Positions 26,538-35,800 of a DNA stretch of 64,000 bases are shown here, one piece after another. Position numbers and translations under genes: made by a program. Numbering within the stretch: position 1 is the first letter of the stretch; each line of letters starts with the position of its first letter. The notes beneath the pieces are model-generated. The model was given only the letters and a program-made list of their open reading frames with translations, searched no databases and was not told where the DNA came from. Where the stretch lies: contig NZ_JAAIYO010000015.1 in the NCBI RefSeq assembly GCF_014930455.1, positions 1 through 64,000 on the forward strand. Direction: 5' to 3'. Source of the stretch: Corallococcus soli (GTDB lineage: Bacteria > Myxococcota > Myxococcia > Myxococcales > Myxococcaceae).

Positions 26538-28394
26538 ATGACCAACCCCATTCGACGCGCCCTCGCGGCGCTGCTGACGCTGACGTGTCTGGGGGCGCTG
26601 TCGGCCCAGGCCGCCACGGGTGTGCAGGGCCCCGTGCCTCCCGCGTTCCAGAACCGCCTGATGGTGGGCCTCTTCGAGGAGGCCGGCCAGAACTGGATGC
26701 GCGACAGCGACGTCCCGTGGGACGCGCGCTACCGCTACTTCACCAAGGGCTGGGCGGACAACTGGGGCTATGGCGCCCGCGACGGTGCCTGGGCCACCAG
26801 CTTCTTCACCGAGACGAAGGCGCAGGGCTTCGTCCCCGTCGTCACCTACTACCAGCTCTTCGGTGAGCCGGGCGGTGGCGAGCAGCAGACGCTGGCGAAG
26901 CTGAAGAACGCCACCACGATGCGCGCCTACTTCGAGGACGTGAAGCTGCTCCTCCAGCGCGCGAAGGCCTACGAGGGCCCCGTCGTCGTGCACGTCGAAC
27001 CCGACGCCGTCGGCTTCCTCCAGTTCCAGACGAACTCCAACCCCCACGCCTCCGCGGCCATCGCCGCCTCCGGGATGCCGGAGCTCGCGGGCCTGCCCGA
27101 CACCGTCGCGGGCTGGAGCCTGGCGTTCCTCCAGCTGCGCAAGGCGGTGGGCGCGAACAACGTCGTGCTCGGGCTGCACATCTCCGCCTGGGCCAGCGGC
27201 AAGGACATCGCGTTCAACTCGCTCACGGATCCGCTCCAGCCGGAGGTGGACAAGGTCGTCGCGTTCATCAACCCGGCAGGGCTCGCGGCCAACGTCACGG
27301 GCTCCACCTACGACGTGCTCGTGGGGGATCCGCTGGACCGCGACGCGGACTTCTACCGGCTCACGCAGGGCGCGGACCACACCTGGAACATGAGCGACAC
27401 GGCGTCCATCACGTCCCGCTCCTACAACCGCTACGCGGAGTGGCTGCGGCTGTTCAACCAGACCACCGGCAAGCGCTGGGTGCTGTGGCAGATCCCCCTG
27501 GGCAACTCCAACCACCTCAACGTCAACAACAGCGGCGGGGCGCGCCAGGGCTACAAGGACAACCGCACCGAGTACTTCTTCGGCGCGAGCGGCGACGCGC
27601 ACCGGCGCAAGTTCGCCAACGTGGGCGTCATCGCCCTGATGTACGGCGCGGGCGCGGGCGGTCAGAGCTCCTACCAGAACGACCTCGCCACCGACGGACA
27701 GCCCTACCTCAAGAAGCGCGCGGGCGCGTTCCTCCAGGCCGGCGGACTCTCCCTCCCCGCGGCCGGCACCACCCTGCCGCCTCCGGGCGGCGGTACGCCC
27801 GATGCGGGCACGCCACCTGTCGACGCCGGCACGCCCCCCACCGACGGCGGCGTGGACGGCGGCACCGATGGCGGCGTGGACGGCGGCACCCGGCCGGATG
27901 CGGGGACGACGGATGGCGGCACCGGTTCGTCCGATGCGGGCACGTCCTCCGACCCTTCGAAGTACGGCTTCGAGTCCAGCACGCAGGGGTGGAGCGCGTC
28001 CGGCGCCGCCCTCTCGCCCGTCAGCACCAGCACCTCCAAGGCCTACGCGGGCACCCGTTCGCTGGCTGTGACCTTCAATGGAACCTCCGGCAAGGGCACC
28101 GTGGCCGTGGCCAACGCGGCCGTGCCGGCGGGCAGGACGGTGACGTTCCGCTTCTGGCTCCCCACCGGCAGCAAGCTCCTCGGCGTGCAGCCCTACGCGC
28201 TGGAGGGCGCGGCCGCGAACTGGCGCTGGACGGGCACCTGGTTCGCCGTGGGCAGCCTCAAGGCGGGGGCCTGGAACACCGTCACCGTGAAGCTGCCTTC
28301 GGGGTCCACCACGCCCCTGTACCAGTTGGGCGTGGAGTTCCAGACGAGCGGCACCTGGAAGGGAACGGCGTACCTCGACGCCGTCACCTGGTAG
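26538..28394 (+). CDS. Secreted multidomain protein: GH-like domain, Asp/Gly/Thr linker, C-terminal carbohydrate-binding-like domain
   Basis: A 618-residue exported protein. A signal peptide (MTNPIRRALAALLTLTCLGALSAQA) precedes a ~390-residue domain with glycosidase-like features: RLMVGLFEEAGQNWM, VVVHVEPDAVGF (possible acidic catalytic residue), VVLGLHISAWASG and KRWVLWQIPLGNS. I could not assign it to a known family. A ~70-residue linker of DAGT and DGGVDGGT repeats (DNA repeats around 27,790-27,950) leads to a final ~140-residue beta domain (GFESSTQGWSASG… YLDAVTW) typical of carbohydrate-binding modules. The alternative start at 26508 lacks a better signal. A polysaccharide-degrading role is inferred. 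Confidence 0.75.
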   Translation: MTNPIRRALAALLTLTCLGALSAQAATGVQGPVPPAFQNRLMVGLFEEAGQNWMRDSDVPWDARYRYFTKGWADNWGYGARDGAWATSFFTETKAQGFVPVVTYYQLFGEPGGGEQQTLAKLKNATTMRAYFEDVKLLLQRAKAYEGPVVVHVEPDAVGFLQFQTNSNPHASAAIAASGMPELAGLPDTVAGWSLAFLQLRKAVGANNVVLGLHISAWASGKDIAFNSLTDPLQPEVDKVVAFINPAGLAANVTGSTYDVLVGDPLDRDADFYRLTQGADHTWNMSDTASITSRSYNRYAEWLRLFNQTTGKRWVLWQIPLGNSNHLNVNNSGGARQGYKDNRTEYFFGASGDAHRRKFANVGVIALMYGAGAGGQSSYQNDLATDGQPYLKKRAGAFLQAGGLSLPAAGTTLPPPGGGTPDAGTPPVDAGTPPTDGGVDGGTDGGVDGGTRPDAGTTDGGTGSSDAGTSSDPSKYGFESSTQGWSASGAALSPVSTSTSKAYAGTRSLAVTFNGTSGKGTVAVANAAVPAGRTVTFRFWLPTGSKLLGVQPYALEGAAANWRWTGTWFAVGSLKAGAWNTVTVKLPSGSTTPLYQLGVEFQTSGTWKGTAYLDAVTW

Positions 28395-28421
28395 GGCCCT
28401 TGCGGCTCCGGTGACGGCTCC

Positions 28422-28455
28422 GGTCCCGCGGGTGCGTGCAACCGCCCGCGGGACC
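28422..28455. terminator. Hairpin after the CBM protein gene
   Basis: A perfect 11-bp stem (28422-28432 with 28445-28455) with a 12-base loop lies 27 bases after the stop codon. There is no T-run. It also lies within the leader of the next gene, so it could influence that gene's translation. Confidence 0.5.
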
Positions 28456-28474
28456 GACGTAGGGTAGCGCCGCC

Positions 28475-29596
28475 TTGAGCACCCTGCCCCTGCCGACCCC
28501 TGTCTCCCGCGAGCGCGTGCGCGCCATCGACTGGCTGCGCGGAATCTCCGTCCTGTTCATGATCCAGTGCCACGCGTTGGCGCTGCTCACCCCCGAGCTG
28601 CGCAAGAGCGCATGGACCGGCTGGTTGTTGAAGATCGACGGGCTGGTGGCCCCCGCGTTCATCTACTCCGCCGGGTTCGCGCTCTCGCTGCTGATGGTGC
28701 GCAGCGCCGCGGGGGGCGTGCTGGAGGACCGCGTGCGCCGCAACCTGCGCCGCATCGCGGAGGTGTTCGCCGTCGCCGCGCTGGTCAACGCCGCGTGGTT
28801 CCCCGTGCTGAAGGAGCCGGTGTGGCTCCTGCGCCTGGACATCCTCCACTGCGTGGGCCTGTGCCTGCTGCTCACCCTGCCCCTGGCCGCGCTGCTGGCC
28901 CCGCGCCCGCGCGTGCTCGCGACCACGGCGCTCGTCCTGGCGATGGTGGCGTTCGCGCTCGCGCCCTTCACCGACACCGCCGGCGAGCCGTGGGCGTCGT
29001 TCCTGCGCAAGTCCTCCTGGGCCACCTTCCCGCTGCTACCGTGGATCGGCTTCGCGTGGCTGGGCGCCTTCTGCGGCACCATCGCGGGCGCGTGGGGCCG
29101 CGCGGGGCTGGCCCGCGCCCTGGTGTTCCTCATCGCGGTGGGGCTCGCCGGGACGCTCATGCCGCACCTGCTCAGCGGCCTCTATCCCCCGCACCGCTTC
29201 TACGTCACCAACCCGTCCAACTCCGCCACCCGCTTCATGTGGGTCTGCGCGGTGCTGCTCGGGCTCTTGTGGGTGGAGGGCCGGATGGCGCCGGACGCGA
29301 AGCCCTCACGGGGCCGGCGCTTCCTGGAGGTGTTCGGGACCGCGTCGCTGTCCGCGTACTTCTTCCACGAGATGCTGCTGTTCTACCGGACGTTCGGCTT
29401 CTCGTTCCAACGCGTCTGGGGCGATCGCAGCGGGTGGCTCCAGTACGCGGGCCTGCTGGCGCTGCTCATCGCGTGCACGTACGCGCTGTGCCTCGCGGTG
29501 GATCCAGCGGAGCGCGCGCTCAAGAACGGCTTCGCGCGCGTCCGCCAGCTGGCGCTCAGTGGCCCGTGGATGCGGCCTGCTCGAAGGCGCGGATGA
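28475..29596 (+). CDS. Integral-membrane acyltransferase (DUF1624/HGSNAT-like)
   Basis: A 373-residue protein with about ten membrane helices. The N-terminal motif [21 protein letters not shown] is the signature of this group: an Arg before the first helix, with conserved Asp and His. [18 protein letters not shown] and [15 protein letters not shown] are also characteristic. Relatives acetylate sugars of glycans at the membrane. The only start available is TTG at 28475, with no strong ribosome-binding site. The 3' end runs 41 bases into the convergent VOC gene. Confidence 0.78.
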   Translation: MSTLPLPTPVSRERVRAIDWLRGISVLFMIQCHALALLTPELRKSAWTGWLLKIDGLVAPAFIYSAGFALSLLMVRSAAGGVLEDRVRRNLRRIAEVFAVAALVNAAWFPVLKEPVWLLRLDILHCVGLCLLLTLPLAALLAPRPRVLATTALVLAMVAFALAPFTDTAGEPWASFLRKSSWATFPLLPWIGFAWLGAFCGTIAGAWGRAGLARALVFLIAVGLAGTLMPHLLSGLYPPHRFYVTNPSNSATRFMWVCAVLLGLLWVEGRMAPDAKPSRGRRFLEVFGTASLSAYFFHEMLLFYRTFGFSFQRVWGDRSGWLQYAGLLALLIACTYALCLAVDPAERALKNGFARVRQLALSGPWMRPARRRG

Positions 29597-30044
29597 CGTC
29601 CGGCGGGGCCTGCACCAGTTCGATGAGCACGCCCTCGCCGCTCAGCGGGAACTGATCGCTGGCCTTCGGGTGGATGAAGCACACGTCGAAGCCCGCCGCG
29701 CCCTTGCGGATGCCGCCCGGCGCGAAGCGCATCCCCTGCCCCTCCAGCCACTTCACGGCCGTGGCCAGGTCGTCCACCCACAGCCCCACGTGGTTGAGCG
29801 CCGGGTCGTGCACTTTCGGACGGCCGTCGGGGTTGACGGGCTGCATCAGGTCCACCTCCACCTTGAAGGGGCCCGCGCCCGCCACGACGATGTCCTCGTC
29901 CACGTTCTCCCGTTCGCTGCGGTAGGTGCCATGGGCCTGGAGGCCCAGGGTGTCCACCCACAGCCTGCGCAGGGCGCCCTTGTCGAGCCCCCCGATGGCG
30001 ATCTGCTGGATGCCCAGAATCCGGAACGGTCGTGTCGTCTCCAT
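29556..30044 (-). CDS. VOC (glyoxalase/bleomycin resistance/epimerase) superfamily protein
   Basis: A 162-residue protein with two beta-alpha-beta-beta-beta modules: [21 protein letters not shown]… and [21 protein letters not shown]. Metal ligands would include His87-type HVG and a late Glu in [11 protein letters not shown], matching methylmalonyl-CoA epimerase or lactoylglutathione-lyase-like members. The substrate cannot be inferred. The ATG at 30044 begins the conserved part; a longer frame to 30128 has no ribosome-binding support. Its 3' end overlaps the convergent acyltransferase gene. Confidence 0.85.
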   Translation of the reverse strand: METTRPFRILGIQQIAIGGLDKGALRRLWVDTLGLQAHGTYRSERENVDEDIVVAGAGPFKVEVDLMQPVNPDGRPKVHDPALNHVGLWVDDLATAVKWLEGQGMRFAPGGIRKGAAGFDVCFIHPKASDQFPLSGEGVLIELVQAPPDVIRAFEQAASTGH

Positions 30045-30185
30045 GGGCGGGCACCGTCGCAAATGGGGTTTCCCCACGCAAGCGCGGGCCACGCCCGGGG
30101 CCGGGAAAAATTCACCGGATAAACCCATTCCGGACGTCGGTCGTTTTGAAGGGCACGCCTGCTACTTCCAGTCCGGGAGCCTTTC

Positions 30186-31997
30186 ATGTCCGCCTTCTTC
30201 TCCAAGCGCCGCGTGTCCTTCCTCAGTGGTGCCCTGCTCTCCGCCAGCCTCGTGGCCGCGTGCTCCACCTCGCGTTCCCCTGCGGAGTCACAGGCGCTGA
30301 CCCATGCCGAAGCGCGCCCGTCCCGCGCCAACTCCGCGCCCAGGGATGACGCCGCCCCCACGCTCCCCGGGCCCGTGGAAACGGAATCCGCCGACGGCGA
30401 CACCGCGAGCACCAAACTCTCCGCCCCGCCGCCTCCGAGCACCGCGCCGGAGCCCATGCGCCGCGCGCCGCCGGCCCAGCAGCAGGCCATGATGCCCGCG
30501 AAGCCAATGCCATCCGGCGTGGCGATGGGCATCTCGGGTGTCGGCGCCGGAGGCGGAGGGATGGTGGCCCCGGCCCCCGTGATGGAGAAGTCCAAGAAGG
30601 AGATGCAGGCGGAGGACAAGTCGCTGACCGAGGGCGGCAACACCTTCGAGGCCTACAAGCCCAACGCCTTCACCGAGACGACGAAGGACGCGCTGTCCAC
30701 CTTCGCGGCGGACGTGGACACGGCCTCCTACTCCATGGCGCGGCGCTACCTGCAGAACGGCCAGCTGCCCCCCACCCACGCGGTGCGCGTGGAGGAGTTC
30801 GTCAACTACTTCAAGTACCGCTACACCCCGCCGGAGGAAGGGGCCTTCACGGTGCACCTGGAGGGCGCGCCCTCGCCCTTCAACGCGCGGCGCCACTTCG
30901 TGCGCGTGGGCGTGCAGGGCAAGGTCGTCTCCCGCTCGCAGCGCAAGCCCGCGCACCTGGTGTTCCTGGTGGACACCAGCGGCTCCATGGCGTCGTCGGA
31001 CAAGCTGCCGCTGGCGCTGGAGTCCATCAAGGTCGCGGTGAAGAACCTCAACGAGAACGACACCGTGGCGCTCGTCACCTACGCGGGCTCCACGAAGGAC
31101 GTGCTGGCGCCCACGCCCGCCACGGACGTGAAGAAGATCCACGCGGCCCTGGACACGCTGGCCGCGGGCGGCGGCACCGCCATGGGCTCCGGCATGGAGA
31201 CGGCCTACAAGCACGCGGTGAAGAAGGCGTCCGGCAGCGTGGTGTCCCGCGTGGTGGTGCTCACCGACGGTGACGCCAACATCGGCCCCAACCTGAGCGC
31301 GAAGGACATGCTCGCCAGCGTGCAGAAGTACGTGTCCGAGGGCGTCACCCTCACCACGGTGGGCTTCGGCATGGGCAACTACCACGACTCGCTGATGGAG
31401 CAGCTGGCGGACAAGGGCAACGGCAACAGCTTCTACGTGGACAGCATGAAGGAGGCGCGCAAGGTCTTCGAGACGCAGCTCACCGGCACGCTGGAAGTGA
31501 TCGCCAAGGACGTGAAGTTCCAGGTGGAGTTCAACCCGAAGGCCGTCAGCCGCTACCGCCTGATGGGCTACGAGAACCGCGACATCGCGGACAAGGACTT
31601 CCGCGACGACAAGGTGGACGCGGGTGAGATTGGCGCGGGCCACACCGTCACGGCGCTGTACGAGGTGGAGCTGACGGGTGAGGCGCAGGAACTGGCCACG
31701 GTGCGCATCCGCGCCAAGGCGCCCAACGGCACGGAGGCCAAGGAGCAGGCCTTCCCGCTCACGAACGCCAACATGAAGGCGTCCCTGGAGGCCGCGTCGC
31801 CCGACTTCCGCTTCGCCGCCGCCGTCGCCGCCACCGCGGACATCCTCCGCGCCGCGCCCGCCGCGGAGGGCTGGAGCCTGGCCACCGCGCAGAAGCTGGC
31901 GGAGGGCGCCGTGGGCAGCGACACGGAGCGCACCGAGTTCGTCAAGCTGATTGGTCAGGCCCGCGCCCTCACCAGCGCGTCCGCCCGCGGCCGGTAA
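30186..31997 (+). CDS. VWA-domain lipoprotein (YfbK-like)
   Basis: A 603-residue protein. The signal and lipobox (LVAACSTS) are followed by a long Pro/Ala/Met-rich disordered stretch (about 25-145). The N-terminal 'VWA-associated' segment TFAADVDTASYSMARRYL comes next, then a von Willebrand A domain (about 255-430) with a complete MIDAS: LVFLVDTSGSM, a conserved Thr, and VVLTDGDAN. The C-terminal DUF3520-like part follows (about 440-600). It is likely a metal-dependent adhesion or scaffold protein on the envelope; the ligand is unknown. A strong terminator follows. Confidence 0.9.
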   Translation: MSAFFSKRRVSFLSGALLSASLVAACSTSRSPAESQALTHAEARPSRANSAPRDDAAPTLPGPVETESADGDTASTKLSAPPPPSTAPEPMRRAPPAQQQAMMPAKPMPSGVAMGISGVGAGGGGMVAPAPVMEKSKKEMQAEDKSLTEGGNTFEAYKPNAFTETTKDALSTFAADVDTASYSMARRYLQNGQLPPTHAVRVEEFVNYFKYRYTPPEEGAFTVHLEGAPSPFNARRHFVRVGVQGKVVSRSQRKPAHLVFLVDTSGSMASSDKLPLALESIKVAVKNLNENDTVALVTYAGSTKDVLAPTPATDVKKIHAALDTLAAGGGTAMGSGMETAYKHAVKKASGSVVSRVVVLTDGDANIGPNLSAKDMLASVQKYVSEGVTLTTVGFGMGNYHDSLMEQLADKGNGNSFYVDSMKEARKVFETQLTGTLEVIAKDVKFQVEFNPKAVSRYRLMGYENRDIADKDFRDDKVDAGEIGAGHTVTALYEVELTGEAQELATVRIRAKAPNGTEAKEQAFPLTNANMKASLEAASPDFRFAAAVAATADILRAAPAAEGWSLATAQKLAEGAVGSDTERTEFVKLIGQARALTSASARGR

Positions 31998-32036
31998 TCC
32001 CCGGGGGAGACACCCAGGGCATGCAGCAAGGGGGTC

Positions 32037-32081
32037 CCCGCCCGTCACCGGAATGTCCCGGTGACGGGCGGGGTCTTTTTC
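32037..32081 (+). terminator. Strong Rho-independent terminator
   Basis: A perfect 16-bp stem (32037-32052 with 32059-32074), a 6-base loop and a downstream TCTTTTT. It ends the VWA lipoprotein transcript. Confidence 0.93.
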
Positions 32082-32159
32082 GGGCGCGGCACTGAACAGG
32101 AGCAGGGCCCCCGGGGACGTCTGGCCAGGGCTCGGGAGCGCGCATGTATGCTGCGCGGC

Positions 32160-32855
32160 ATGAACAGACCCGCTCTCTGGAACCCCTCGTTGCTGGTGGC
32201 CCTGGCCTCGTTCGCCTGCGGAGGCTGCGGTGATTCCGCCTCGGGTGGCGGCGTGACCCTGGGCGAGGAGCAGAAGGGAATCGCGACCTACTACGACGCC
32301 AACGGCAGCGGCAATTGCAGCTACGACAAGGGCGGCGACCTGATGGTGGCGGCGATGAACGCCGACCAATACGACAACAGCGCCGCCTGCGGGCAGTGCG
32401 TGGACGTCGTCGGGCCCAAGGGCTCCCTGCGCGTGCGCATCGTGGACCAGTGCCCGGACTGCGACAAGGGACACCTGGACCTGAGCCGCGAGGCCTTCGA
32501 GAAGGTCGCGGAGATGAAGGACGGCCGGGTGGACATCACCTGGACGCCGGTGTCCTGCGACGTCGCCGGCCCCGTGAAGTACCACTTCAAGGAAGGCAGC
32601 AACCCCTGGTGGACGGCCATCCAGGTGCGCAACCACCGGCTGCCCATCAAGAAGCTGGAGTGGAAGCGCGACGGCGACTGGAAGAGCCTGCGGCGCGAGA
32701 GCTACAACTACTTCGTCACCGACGAGGGCGTGGGCGAAGGCAGCTTCCAGCTGCGCGTCACCGCCAGCGACGGCCAGCAGCTCACCGACACGCTGGAGAA
32801 GGTGCTGGACGACAAGGCGGTGGACGGGGCGGAGCAGTTCGCGCCCAAGAAGTAG
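32160..32855 (+). CDS. Bacterial expansin-like lipoprotein (EXLX family)
   Basis: A 231-residue exported protein with a lipobox-like LASFACGGCGDS. The D1 double-psi beta barrel shows GIATYYDANGSGNCSY, AACGQCVDVVGPKGSLRVRIVDQC and HLDLSREAF, including the polysaccharide-site Thr/Asp positions. The linker VDITWTPVSC leads to D2 (about 140-225), with WWTAIQVRNHRLPIKKLEW as the aromatic carbohydrate-binding face. Expansins loosen cellulose or peptidoglycan networks without hydrolysis. The start at 32160 gives the best signal; an ATG at 32148 is also open. It is convergent with the giant ATPase gene. Confidence 0.88.
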   Translation: MNRPALWNPSLLVALASFACGGCGDSASGGGVTLGEEQKGIATYYDANGSGNCSYDKGGDLMVAAMNADQYDNSAACGQCVDVVGPKGSLRVRIVDQCPDCDKGHLDLSREAFEKVAEMKDGRVDITWTPVSCDVAGPVKYHFKEGSNPWWTAIQVRNHRLPIKKLEWKRDGDWKSLRRESYNYFVTDEGVGEGSFQLRVTASDGQQLTDTLEKVLDDKAVDGAEQFAPKK

Positions 32856-32879
32856 GCGCGAACCGCTCTGGGGAGGACG

Positions 32880-35800
32880 CTAGCGCCGCAGCATGCCGCG
32901 CAGCAGCTCCAGCGCCTCGGTGATGCCCTGCCAGACCTGGAGGGCCTTGATGCCCTCCCCTTCGCCCTGCACGTTGCGGCGGGCGGCGCGCTCCAGCGGC
33001 AGGAGCGCCCCTTCCACCAGCTCGATCTGCCGGCTCAGCTCCGCCGGAGTCGGGCCGCTCGCCGCGCGCTGCAGCGACTCCGCCGGGGATGGGGCCGGCA
33101 TGGACACGGACACCGGCCGGTCCGCCAGGGCGGTGATGGCGTGGGAGAGCTGCGCCAGGTACGGCCCGAAGTCAGGGGCCGGCGCGGCCAGCGGGACGTT
33201 CCTCAGCGTGGGCGCCTCGGACGCGGTCGCCACGCGCTCCGTGAGCGCCTTGAGCAGCTGCGCCATGTGCTTGAGGTACGGCGCCAGGTCCGTCGCCGGA
33301 GCGGACGGGACGACCACCGGGGCCGGGGCCGGGGGAATCGGCGGCGGCTTCGCGGCGGCCTCGCGGCCCACGCGGGCCACCTCCAGGACGGCCTCGCGCA
33401 GGGCCTCCAGGTGCGGGGCCACCTCCACCATGGGGTCGACGTCGGGGGCGCTGCCCGCCTGGGCCGCGGCCTGGACCACGGCGTCGCGCACCGCGCCCAG
33501 CTGCTCCTCGATGGCGCCCAGCTGACCGGTGACGCGCGCCACGGGGTCGTCCTCCTTGCCCCCCATGCGCTTGACGCGGGCGAAGCCCTGCTTGATCTCC
33601 TCCCAGCGCTTCGCCTTCTCCGGCGTCAGGCGCCCGCGCATCTCCGCCAGCTTGAGCAGGTTCTGCTCCGCGGCGGTGGTGAGCGTCTGGGACTCGCCCT
33701 GGTAGTGGTCGTCGATGCGGCGCTCCAGCTCGTCGTCCGTCATCGCGGAGACGACCTTCTCCGCCATCTTGTTCATGTTGCGGTAGCTGCCCTGCAACTT
33801 GAACGCGGGCTCCGAGCGGAAGCGCTCGTCCTGCGCGGCGGACGCGATGTACTGGAGGTTCACCTTGAGCAGCACCTGCTGCACGCGGAACAGGCGCTGG
33901 AAGACGGCGACGATCTCCTGGAGCTCCGCCGCCGCGTAGCCGTGCTTCAGCTCGCCCGCGGGCACCTCCTCGCCCTTCGCCATCCGGATGAGGCGGTGCA
34001 CGTCCTGGGGGTCTCGCGTGCCCAGCGGCGCCAGCACCGGGTTGGAGGTGAGCGCGTTCTCCAGGTAGCTGAGCGCGAACAGGTCCTCCTTGCCGTCCAG
34101 GATGTCACCCAGGTTGTACGTGTCCGCGCGGTTGGCGAGCATGTCCGGGATGCGGAAGCGGTCGCCCGTCTCCGTGTACGGGTTGCCCGCCATCACCACG
34201 CAGAACTTCTTGCCGCGCAGGTCATACGTGCGCGTCTGGCCATTCCAGACACCCTCCACGCGGCGCTGGCCGTCGCACAGGGAGATGAACTTCTGGAGCA
34301 GCTCCGGATCCGTGTGCTGGATGTCGTCGAGGTAGAGCATCACGTTGTTGCCCATCTCGAAGGACAGGTTGATGCGCTCCACCTCCTGCCGCGCGGTGGC
34401 GTTGGGCGCCTCCGACGGATCCAACGACTTCACGGAGTGGCCCAGCGCCGGCCCGTTCACCTTGACGAAGGTGAGGCCCAGGCGGCTGGCCACGTACTCC
34501 ATCAGCGTCGTCTTGCCGTAGCCCGGGGGCGACATGAGCAGCAGCATGCCCATGCGGTCCGTGCGCTTGCCCTCGCCCGCCGCGCCCAGCTGCTTGGCCA
34601 GGTTCGCGCCGATGAGCGGCAGGTACACCTCGTCGATGAGCCGGTTGCGCACGAAGCTCGTGAGCACCTTGGGCGTCAGCTCCTCCAGCCGCAGCTTGCG
34701 CCGCTCCTTGTCCAGCAGGTCGCGCAGGTACGCGCGGTACGCCAAATAGGCGGGCACGCGCACCTGACGGAACTCACCCAGCCGGGACAGGAACTCGTCC
34801 AGGCGCAGGGGCAGCTTCCGGTCCTGCACGCGCGGGTGGCTGCCCAGCAGGCCCGTGGCCTCCGAGGACGTGATGGCGCCCGCCGTCTCGCGGTCCAGCT
34901 TGCGCTCGGTGATGAGCACCACCGCCGCCTCCAGCGACACGTAGGCCGCGTCGCCCGCGCCCCCCTCGCGCTTCGCGAGGAACGCGTCCACCCAGGCCCG
35001 CGCGATGCGCAGGCGCTCCGGCAGGTTCTTCTCCAGGCCGCGCAGGTCCTCGTCGAACGCGGTGCGCGAGCCGTGCCGGTCCAGGTGCGCGAGGAAGGCG
35101 TCCTTCACCGCCAGGGCCTCGCGGCTGGTGGTGAAGCGCGGGTGCTCCACCGCCAGCTCCTCCACGAGGTAGCGGCCCGCCTGCCGCCCCTCCGCCGGTG
35201 ACGCCGCGAGCCCGTGGCCCTTGAGGAAGGCGAGCACCTGTTCGCCCAGCTCGTCGCCCAGCGCCACCAGGTCCGACGACGTGTCGAACGCCTGGCGCAG
35301 CCGCCCCAGGCTCTGCGCGCGCCGGTGGAACACGCCCCGGAGCGTCTCATCCGCGTCGAACGCCCAGTAGAGCGCGGCCCAGGCGCGCGGCACCGGGGCG
35401 AAGCGCAGCAGGCCCGCCCCCTGGTGCAGCGGGAGCAGCTTCTCCAGCAGCGTCACCGCGTCCGCGTCGTGCACGCCGCGCTCGTAGCCCTCGTCGAAGC
35501 GGTCCGCGGAGTACGCCCGCACGCGCTCCAGCAGCTGGCCCTGCGCGCCGCCCTCGTACAGCGCCGCGAGCGTCAGGCCGCCCCGGCCCTCCTCCGCGTC
35601 CATCAGCAGGGCCGCGGCCAGGTACTCCGCGCGGTAGACGTCGCGGGTCTCGGAGACGAGGTGCTGCTCCCAGAGCTCGCGGTACTTGAGCAGCTCCGGG
35701 TCCTCCAGCTTCTGCGTGTAGTCGGAGCCGGTGAGCTGCAGGTACAGCGCGCCGTCGCGCGGCACCAGCGTCAGGTCCAGGGGCTGGGTGTTGACGTGGA

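Noticed and set aside
33141-35201. A 686-codon plus-strand frame inside the giant ATPase gene
   Set aside because: It is antisense to the ATPase motor region, whose motifs are intact; the composition is typical of shadow frames.
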